Shown here: one piece after another, positions 6,617-12,399 of the stretch | Layout of the letters: every line of letters begins with the position of its first letter | How positions within the stretch are numbered: position 1 is the stretch's first letter | Assembly: GCA_030638785.1 (NCBI GenBank) | Contig: DAOWDY010000228.1 | Span: 1 to 16,127 of the forward strand | Length of the DNA stretch: 16,127 nucleotides | Direction: 5' to 3' | Source of the DNA: Candidatus Thorarchaeota archaeon | GTDB taxonomy: Archaea; Asgardarchaeota; Thorarchaeia; Thorarchaeales; Thorarchaeaceae | The notes under the pieces: model-generated | Database searches by the model: none | The model's input: the letters and a program-made list of their open reading frames with translations, nothing else | What the model was told of the DNA's origin: nothing | Program-made: the position numbers and the translations under genes

Positions 6617-7308
6617 ATATCTAGTTCGAGTTCAGTAATTCGTTCAACAGCGGGTAGAGCGACGTTTTTGACAAGCGTCGCTCCTACTTTTGCTTCATGT
6701 ACTTTTGAATTGTGTACATGTCCATGTATGACCAAGTCAGGTTTTTCATTTGAGATAATAGTGTAGAACTTTCTACTACCCAACCAGGCAAAAGACCTAA
6801 GATCTTCTCCTTGACATGTTTCAATGCATGGGCTATAATGCATCAACAAAATGCGGTAGTCAACTTTGTTTGCAATACGTTTGAGTAATGATTCTGCTCT
6901 ACCAGCACGTCGTTCAAATATATCTTTGATACCGGGGATATTCCTCTTCTGCCAGGAGGTAGGTTTGTCCAGAGACCCTTGTGTACCTACAATCCCTATC
7001 TTCTTTCCATTGTAGTTTATGATGGTAGACTTCTCATCAAGGAGAATCATTTTGCCTTTTATTAAACTGATAATCTGATCACGAACTTCTGAATATTCTT
7101 CATTTCCATAACAGCCAATGATAGGAAAGTCTTTTCCAAGTGCATCCTCGATTGCATCTAGAACACGGGGATATTCTTCTGCAGTACCTCGATTTACAAT
7201 ATCACCAGCAAGAAGGAACAGATTGGGCGGTTCAAGTGATGATAGAGCCTCTGTAAACACCTCTCCAAAACGAGGGTAGTGAACATCAGCCACGGCATAG
7301 ACTTTCAT
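6613..7308 (-). CDS. Calcineurin-like metallophosphoesterase
   Basis: A 231-residue cytoplasmic protein with the metal-ligand order of the calcineurin-like family: Asp8 and His10 (ADVHY), Asp36 (LAGDIVNRG), Asn69 (YGNEE), His157 (MHYSP), then His197 and His199 (GHVH). The usual GNHE histidine, which normally acts as general acid, is glutamate here (Glu70). Histidine is also missing in some small phosphodiesterases such as the YfcE group. It probably hydrolyses a phosphodiester or phosphomonoester, but the substrate cannot be read. It starts with ATG and has only a weak purine stretch upstream. It is transcribed divergently from the CoA fusion gene across 62 nt, and its stop overlaps the DUF35 gene. 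The family call is firm. Confidence 0.9.
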   Translation of the reverse strand: MKVYAVADVHYPRFGEVFTEALSSLEPPNLFLLAGDIVNRGTAEEYPRVLDAIEDALGKDFPIIGCYGNEEYSEVRDQIISLIKGKMILLDEKSTIINYNGKKIGIVGTQGSLDKPTSWQKRNIPGIKDIFERRAGRAESLLKRIANKVDYRILLMHYSPCIETCQGEDLRSFAWLGSRKFYTIISNEKPDLVIHGHVHNSKVHEAKVGATLVKNVALPAVERITELELDI

Positions 7309-7370
7309 TTTCTCGACCCTGATGTTGATGATACCAACAAAGGATGCATAGATATTAAACCTATACCTAA
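7309..7370. promoter_or_regulatory. Short divergent promoter region
   Basis: These 62 nt must serve both the leftward phosphoesterase and the rightward CoA fusion gene. On the minus strand TTTAATAT (complement of 7352-7359) is about 45 nt before the phosphoesterase ATG. On the plus strand CTATACC (7361-7367) is 28 nt before ATG 7392, which suits a leaderless start there. Both boxes are weak matches. Confidence 0.35.
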
Positions 7371-8381
7371 ATGATAGTGTATCTGAGAGAAATGGCTGGA
7401 ACTTGGGCTCTAAATCTATTTGATAGGCTCCATATGGGTCATCATGTCTTCATCGATAGACTTCGTGATATGCCACAACCTGTTGCAGCAGTGACTACTG
7501 GTGAGCTTGTTTTAAAGGACCTAGAACTCTCTCAGATTATTCAGCCACCTGAAATCAGACTCTCAAACCTCCAAACATATCTTAAGAGTCTGGACCTCTT
7601 TACAGAAATTGATACAACAATCTTGTCGAGCTATGAAGATTTGTTAGATATCGAAGGTGAAACGACCTTCATGATGTTTGAGGGTCCTTGTTGTAAAGAG
7701 ATTGAAGAGAATGCTTTGACCACGAGAAGCGACAAGCTCGGAGTTCATGATAATGTTGAAACTCTAAAACCAGTCGCAGCATTAGACGGGGATAAGATGT
7801 CTTCTGCAAGGGTGAGATTGGGGGAGATTGATCGTACCGGACGAGGATTGATGGGGACAGTAGAAAACCCACGTTATCTACCTGATTCAAATCGAGGTGC
7901 CTTGAAAACCCCAAAGGGAGATGTTTATTCAACCTCAGATGGGCGGCCGGAAGAGATGGTGGCCAAACGACTGGATGATGAAACTCCTATTTGTGTTATA
8001 GCAGTCGGAGATGTTACGAGTTCAACATTAATCGATGAAGGATTTGTTCCGGATGTCTGTGTGGTCGATGGAATCACTAAACGCGGAACGTTCGATAAAG
8101 AGTTCTCAGCAGAAGTTGAATATACAGTCTACAATCCAGCAGCTACCATATACCCAGAGGCATGGTCAGCTATGAACACAGCAATCCATGATGGTAAGAA
8201 ATCCTTGATGATTGTGGAAGGTGAGGAAGACCTTATTGGATTTCCAGCAGTTCTCTTAGCAGAGATTGGGTCAGTCATGCTCTATGGACAACCAGACGTT
8301 GGAATCGTATGGGTTCCAGTCAACGACCAGAACAAGACAATCACCCGGGCATTGCTCGAAGATATGCCCATCATCGTCTGA
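7371..8381 (+). CDS. Fused phosphopantetheine adenylyltransferase / GTP-dependent dephospho-CoA kinase
   Basis: A 336-residue two-domain protein. Residues about 8-158 form an archaeal phosphopantetheine adenylyltransferase (nucleotidyltransferase fold): FDRLHMGHH at 17-25 carries the HxGH motif, and DKMSSARVRLGEID at 141-154 corresponds to the family's ISSTRIR...GEID. Residues about 177-336 are DUF359, the archaeal GTP-dependent dephospho-CoA kinase: GDVTSSTL (213-220), VDGITKRG (232-239), NPAATI (255-260), EGEEDLIGFPA (283-293) and YGQPDVG (305-311). Together they convert 4'-phosphopantetheine to CoA, like human COASY, whose kinase half is unrelated. The Thr of the usual GTFD is Leu here (LFD). 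No SD precedes ATG 7371. ATG 7392 (residue 8) is an alternative, with a weak GAGAG and a TATA-like box 28 nt upstream. The stop abuts the stop of the convergent nnr gene. Confidence 0.9.
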   Translation: MIVYLREMAGTWALNLFDRLHMGHHVFIDRLRDMPQPVAAVTTGELVLKDLELSQIIQPPEIRLSNLQTYLKSLDLFTEIDTTILSSYEDLLDIEGETTFMMFEGPCCKEIEENALTTRSDKLGVHDNVETLKPVAALDGDKMSSARVRLGEIDRTGRGLMGTVENPRYLPDSNRGALKTPKGDVYSTSDGRPEEMVAKRLDDETPICVIAVGDVTSSTLIDEGFVPDVCVVDGITKRGTFDKEFSAEVEYTVYNPAATIYPEAWSAMNTAIHDGKKSLMIVEGEEDLIGFPAVLLAEIGSVMLYGQPDVGIVWVPVNDQNKTITRALLEDMPIIV

Positions 8382-9893
8382 TTATCGCATCACTAAGGGA
8401 ATTCTTTCAATGCAGTCTGTGGCAAGTATCCTTTCTCCCAGATCGTGTACTGCTCGTTCACCTGCAAGTCCTGAAACAAAGGCTGCAGCAGCCGCAGCAT
8501 GGAATGCACCTTTACCTTGTGCTAGAAGCGCGGCGGCAATTCCGGTGAGAACATCACCTGTTCCACCAACAGTCATAGCAGGTGTTCCAGTCTTGTTAAA
8601 TTTGAAACGCCCTTCTGGCTCTGCAATGATATCGACAGCTCCTTTGAGTATGACCACTGCACCATATTTACTTGCAGCCTCTTGAGCTAACTCAAGACGC
8701 GATTCATCATCGGGTATGCCTTTTGATCTTCGATTGAGCAAGACTTGTAATTCACCCCAATGAGGGGTCAAGATCGTATTGTCAGCCTCGAAGATTTGTC
8801 CTGTTGTAGATAGTGCTTTCAACCCATCAGCATCAATAACAAGTGGTTTGCTCAATGATGCCAGGGCTTCTGCAATTTCCTTGAATGCAGCTTTAGTCCC
8901 ATCAGCCATACCTAAACCGGGACCAAGAGCAACAACGTCATTCTGTAAGGCCAGGTCAAGAACAGTGTCCACAGAGTCAATGTCGAGAATAGGTGACTGT
9001 AAACCTTGAACCATCAGATTGGGACTGTATGCTCTAATTGAAGGGGCAACTAATGACGGGGCTAGTATTGTTGCAAGGTCAGCTCCAGTACGAAGTGCTG
9101 CCATTCCTGTGAGAGCTGGAGCACCTGAGTAGACATCGCTTCCTCCTACAACAAGAATTCTTCCATAATCACCTTTGTGAGAATCGGTTCTGCGAGGTTG
9201 ATTGAATAACCAAAGGTCTCCTAAACCACAGATATGGTAGGCTTCTGCCGGAATGCCTATGGGAACAACGTGCAGCTCGCCGGTCAGTTCAGAATTCTGT
9301 ATTAGACCAGGTTTGGGAGCGTGCATCGTTATAGTGTAAGCGGCATTGACGGCGGTCCCCATAGATTTTCCTGAATCAGAGTTCATCCCACTTGGCACAT
9401 CAATACTATACTTGACACCGGATACCTTGTTGATTAGTCGAATTGCAGTAGAGATCGGTTCTCGCACCTTTGAAGATAGTCCAAAACCTAACAGAGCATC
9501 AATGATGATATTGGCTTCTGAAATGGAGGAACATCGTTTCACTGCACGTTCTGTTTTCAGAATCTCACTGGGAATAGCGTACAGGTTTTGCAGAATCTCC
9601 CAATTCTTCTTTGTATCAGGACTTGATATTCTATGCGGGTCACCAATTAGAACAACCTTCACAAAAGCCCCGGCTTCCTGTAAATGTCGAGCAGCAACCA
9701 ACCCATCGCCACCGTTTCCTCCAGTGCCGCACAGAATCAAGATACGGGATTCATCGATATCTTCGATGTTTGTTATTACTCGTGCAACTTCCCTCCCTGC
9801 ATTTTCCATCAGCGTTCCAAGAGATACTCCCAAGTACTCCGAATTGAGTTCAAGAACTCGCATCTCTTCAGTTGTCATAGGGGTCTGCTGCAC
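8382..9893 (-). CDS. nnr: Bifunctional NAD(P)H-hydrate epimerase / ADP-dependent dehydratase
   Basis: A 503-residue protein, full length for the fused repair enzyme. The N-terminal YjeF domain (about 6-215) has LMENAG (28-33), CGTGGNGGDG (55-64), DALLGFGL and DVPSGMNSDSG; it epimerises the hydrated cofactor. The C-terminal ribokinase-like dehydratase domain (about 225-503) has GPGLG, VIDADGL, LTPHWGE, ILKGA and TVGGTGDVLTG (441-451), with the catalytic Asp447. It restores NADH/NADPH from NADHX/NADPHX, using ADP. The longest start is GTG 9893 with GGTGAT just upstream. ATG 9878 (residue 6, MTTEEM) is an equally good family start. It lies 180 nt downstream of the redox operon on the same strand, probably with its own promoter. 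Repair of NAD(P)H fits a neighbourhood of NAD(P)H-transferring flavoproteins, but nnr is a general housekeeping gene and the link may be chance. Confidence 0.95.
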   Translation of the reverse strand: MQQTPMTTEEMRVLELNSEYLGVSLGTLMENAGREVARVITNIEDIDESRILILCGTGGNGGDGLVAARHLQEAGAFVKVVLIGDPHRISSPDTKKNWEILQNLYAIPSEILKTERAVKRCSSISEANIIIDALLGFGLSSKVREPISTAIRLINKVSGVKYSIDVPSGMNSDSGKSMGTAVNAAYTITMHAPKPGLIQNSELTGELHVVPIGIPAEAYHICGLGDLWLFNQPRRTDSHKGDYGRILVVGGSDVYSGAPALTGMAALRTGADLATILAPSLVAPSIRAYSPNLMVQGLQSPILDIDSVDTVLDLALQNDVVALGPGLGMADGTKAAFKEIAEALASLSKPLVIDADGLKALSTTGQIFEADNTILTPHWGELQVLLNRRSKGIPDDESRLELAQEAASKYGAVVILKGAVDIIAEPEGRFKFNKTGTPAMTVGGTGDVLTGIAAALLAQGKGAFHAAAAAAFVSGLAGERAVHDLGERILATDCIERIPLVMR

Positions 9894-9942
9894 AGTATCA
9901 CCACGAATTCTCTTTGCAACGCCTTCTAAAGAACTCTTTCAG

Positions 9943-9950
9943 TTTTAAAG
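9943..9950 (-). promoter_or_regulatory. nnr: Putative TATA box for nnr
   Basis: On the minus strand this reads CTTTAAAA, about 50 nt before GTG 9893. A start about 26 nt downstream would give a leader of about 27 nt containing the GGTGAT SD-like site. Confidence 0.35.
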
Positions 9951-9961
9951 AAAACATGAAT

Positions 9962-9987
9962 CGACAGGACCACAATGGGTCCTATCG
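9962..9987 (-). terminator. Hairpin in the gap between the redox operon and nnr
   Basis: AGGACC (9966-9971) and GGTCCT (9978-9983) form a perfect 6-bp stem around a 6-nt loop. It is extended by CGA/TCG (9962-9964 with 9985-9987) after one mismatch. On the minus strand it is followed by a T-rich stretch (TGTTTTCTTT). It lies 90-110 nt past the stop of the last redox gene and just upstream of the putative nnr promoter, so a terminator for the operon is the simplest reading. An operator is an alternative. Confidence 0.4.
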
Positions 9988-9999
9988 TGTGATGTACAA

Positions 10000-10073
10000 T
10001 TATTCTTCTTCTGGCTCAGGTTCGGGTTTCAGTTCTGGAAACAGATGGTAATGTATACCTAGCTGCTCTCTCT
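10000..10073 (-). other. Out-of-frame coding-like tail directly after the NfnB/GltD-like stop
   Basis: On the minus strand, in a different frame from the gene that ends at 10074, the bases can be read without a stop to TAA at 10002-10000. The reading is KREQLGIHYHLFPELKP followed by an EPEPEEE tail. It looks like protein (aromatic and proline residues, an acidic tail), but it has no ATG, GTG or TTG and no SD of its own. It could be the original C-terminus of the NfnB/GltD-like protein cut off by an indel, or chance. Confidence 0.35.
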
Positions 10074-11525
10074 TTAGCTTGCTTCTTCCTGTTGTTCTTC
10101 TGTTCCAGGTTGAGGTTGTCCAGTCAAGTATGCTTGAATTGATCTTGCTGCGATTCTTCCAGCTCCCATTGCTAAAATGACAGTAGCTGCACCTGTAACG
10201 ATATCTCCGCCAGCCCAGACCTTTTCTATATTGGTACGGTTGTTTTTGTCAACCTCTATGTAGCCCCATCTGTTGATTTCGAGATCCGGCATTGTTTGTA
10301 TCAGAAGGGGATTAGGTCCTGCACCAATTGAAATCACTACCTGATCACATTCGATCTCAAAGTTGGAGCCTTCTATCGGTATTGGTCGACGTCTTCCACT
10401 GTCATCTGGTTCACCCAGTTCCATCCTAATGCACTCCATTCCAACAACTTTGCCATCCTGTCCAATAATTCTTACAGGATTTGTTAGGAGTTGAAAGTCG
10501 ATACCTTCTTCTTCGGCATGATGGACCTCTTCTCCCCTTGCTGGGAGCTGTTCTCTTGCACGACGATAGACGATTGTGGATTCTCCTCCAAGTCTTCGAG
10601 CTACACGAGCAGCATCCATTGCGACATTACCACCACCAATAACACATGTGTGCTTCCCTGGAGGTAATGGGGAGTCATATTCTGGAAACAGGTATCCCTT
10701 CATCAGATTGGCCCTAGTCAGGTATTCATTTGCTGAGAACACGCCATTTAGCTCCTCTCCCTTAATTCTCATAAATGTGGGGAGTCCTGCGCCAACACCG
10801 ATATACACCGAATCATATTCTTCAAGTAGTTCATTCATTGCGATTGACATACCTACTACTTTGTGGAGCTGGATATCGACACCTTGCTTTGCAAGATAAT
10901 TCACTTCTGCCTTAACAATCTCCTTCGGCAATCTGAATTCTGGTATACCGTATACGAGTACTCCACCAGCTTCATGAAGTGCTTCAAACATAGTTACTTC
11001 ATGACCTTCCAGAATCAAGTCACCAGCCACAGTCAATCCAGAAGGACCAGAACCAATCACTGCAACCTTTTTACCGGACGGTTTTGGCTTTGGAGGAATC
11101 TCGACTATACTATTATTCCTCTCGTAATCAGCAACAAACCGCTCTAAAGCTCCAATAGACACTCCGCCATATTTCTTGAAGAGTGTGCAATCACCCTCAC
11201 ACTGATCCTCCTGTGGACAGACACGACCAGTAACCGCGGGAAGAATGTTGGTTTCCTTGATGAGCCGGGCGGCTTCTACAAACTTTCCTTGTCCAACAAG
11301 ATCAAGGAATTCGGGTATTTGAACACCAACAGGACATCCATGGACGCAGGGCTGCTTCCTACATTCTAGGCATCTCTTTGATTCTTCCATTGCCTGTTCA
11401 GGTGTAAGGCCCAATGGGACCTCCTCAAAGTTGGATGCACGTGCTTGTGCATCTTGCTCAGGCATTTTAGCCCTGGGAATCGCCATCCTCTCTTTTGCAG
11501 TTAGACCGTCTCTTCTCTTGCTCAT
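10074..11525 (-). CDS. NfnB/SudA/GltD-like NADPH-dependent Fe-S flavoprotein
   Basis: A 483-residue protein of the glutamate synthase small-subunit/NfnB family. The N-terminal helical Fe-S domain has Cys52, Cys55, Cys60 and Cys64 (CLECRKQPCVHGCPVG) and a second set Cys103, Cys109 and Cys113 (GRVCPQEDQCEGDC), as in NfnB with two [4Fe-4S] clusters. The FAD Rossmann motif GSGPSGLTVAGDL is at 158-170. The NADPH Rossmann motif IGGGNVAMDAARVARRLGG is followed by YRRAREQLPAR (320-330), whose arginines suit the 2'-phosphate of NADPH. There is no glutamate synthase large subunit nearby. Instead the NfnA-like partner abuts directly (TAG then ATG), so an NADPH:ferredoxin or NADPH:NADH oxidoreductase role is more likely than GltD. 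SD GGAGG (11534-11538) is 8 nt upstream. The acidic Gln/Glu tail after residue 465 may be truncated (see the out-of-frame tail). Confidence 0.9.
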   Translation of the reverse strand: MSKRRDGLTAKERMAIPRAKMPEQDAQARASNFEEVPLGLTPEQAMEESKRCLECRKQPCVHGCPVGVQIPEFLDLVGQGKFVEAARLIKETNILPAVTGRVCPQEDQCEGDCTLFKKYGGVSIGALERFVADYERNNSIVEIPPKPKPSGKKVAVIGSGPSGLTVAGDLILEGHEVTMFEALHEAGGVLVYGIPEFRLPKEIVKAEVNYLAKQGVDIQLHKVVGMSIAMNELLEEYDSVYIGVGAGLPTFMRIKGEELNGVFSANEYLTRANLMKGYLFPEYDSPLPPGKHTCVIGGGNVAMDAARVARRLGGESTIVYRRAREQLPARGEEVHHAEEEGIDFQLLTNPVRIIGQDGKVVGMECIRMELGEPDDSGRRRPIPIEGSNFEIECDQVVISIGAGPNPLLIQTMPDLEINRWGYIEVDKNNRTNIEKVWAGGDIVTGAATVILAMGAGRIAARSIQAYLTGQPQPGTEEQQEEAS

Positions 11526-12398
11526 CTAGACCGCCTCCTGACTCTTGGCATTCTGTGATATCGCTCCATCAACTCTGCATTTGTGAAACTGGTATGCTAG
11601 GTTCTCTTCGCCCTCATAGCCTCTTTTTCTCGCAAAGACCATATCCCAGTTAACCATATGCCCATCGAAATCAGGTCCGTCTACACACGCAAATTTCGTA
11701 TTTCCATCTACCAAAACACGACAGACGCCACACATACCAGTACCATCGACCATCAGCGTGTTGAGGCTCACAATTGTTGGAATTCCATAAGGCTTTGTAG
11801 CCTCTGCGGAGAGCATCATCATGAATGTACATCCGACGAAATGCGAATGGTCTATCTTTTCACCTCTATCAGAAAGCACTTTCATACCATCCTTGATATG
11901 CCCCCTCACTCCACGAGACCCATCAGCAGTCACAACGATTATTTCATCAGTGACCTCACTCAGTCTTTCCTCATTGTAAACTATGTAGGTTGTGCGGGCT
12001 TCAAGCATTGCTATAACTTTGTTTCCTGCTTCTTTGAATGCCTTTGCCAAGGGGTAAATTGCACCAAGTCCATAACAACCTCCACCAACAAGGACTGTTC
12101 CATGCTTTTCGATTTTCGTTGGTCGACCTAGTGGACCTACAACCACATGGACAGACTCCCCGGGTTTCAATGCTGTGAGCTTCATCGTTGAAACTCCTGC
12201 TTCTTGGTAGTAGATAGTTATTGTTCCAGCTTCGATGTCCCAGTCTGAGAGTGTGAAAGGAACTCTCTCTCCTTCAGCGTCAGGAATTATCATAATGAAT
12301 TGTCCAGGCTGTGCACGACGAGCAATCATCGGCGCATCAAGTACAAGCCTGTGAACATTCGGAACTACTTGTTCGTTAACTAGTATTTTTCCGGTCAT
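11526..12398 (-). CDS. NfnA/SudB-like FAD/NAD-binding [2Fe-2S] oxidoreductase subunit
   Basis: A 290-residue protein of the ferredoxin-NADP reductase fold. The FAD domain has PGQFIMI (31-37) and RVPFTLSD (45-52). The nucleotide domain has VGGGCYGLGAIYPLAKAF (104-121). A C-terminal [2Fe-2S] site has Cys223, Cys226 and Cys238 (GMCGVCRV, then FACVDGPDFDGH), the signature of NfnA and archaeal sulfide dehydrogenase subunit beta. In Nfn this subunit binds NAD(H) and pairs with NfnB, which carries the bifurcating FAD and the NADPH site. The start is ATG 12398, set by a strong SD GGAGG (12408-12412) and by homology-like MTGKILVNEQVVPNVHRL. A longer reading from 12443 would overlap the NuoG-like gene by 44 nt and adds a basic leader atypical of the family. 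The stop directly abuts the ATG of the NfnB-like gene. Confidence 0.9.
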   Translation of the reverse strand: MTGKILVNEQVVPNVHRLVLDAPMIARRAQPGQFIMIIPDAEGERVPFTLSDWDIEAGTITIYYQEAGVSTMKLTALKPGESVHVVVGPLGRPTKIEKHGTVLVGGGCYGLGAIYPLAKAFKEAGNKVIAMLEARTTYIVYNEERLSEVTDEIIVVTADGSRGVRGHIKDGMKVLSDRGEKIDHSHFVGCTFMMMLSAEATKPYGIPTIVSLNTLMVDGTGMCGVCRVLVDGNTKFACVDGPDFDGHMVNWDMVFARKRGYEGEENLAYQFHKCRVDGAISQNAKSQEAV

Positions 12399-12399
12399 T

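Noticed and set aside
9346..9948. 200-codon open frame on the plus strand opposite nnr
   Set aside because: It is a shadow of nnr: no SD, low-complexity Ser/Arg/Pro composition, and the minus-strand gene has complete family motifs.
10074..11525. Glutamate synthase small subunit (gltD) proper
   Set aside because: No large subunit is in view, and the gene abuts an NfnA/SudB-like partner, which points to an Nfn-type complex.
11658..12131. 157-codon plus-strand open frame opposite the NfnA-like gene
   Set aside because: Shadow frame of the FAD/NAD-binding domain; composition and the lack of an SD argue against a gene.
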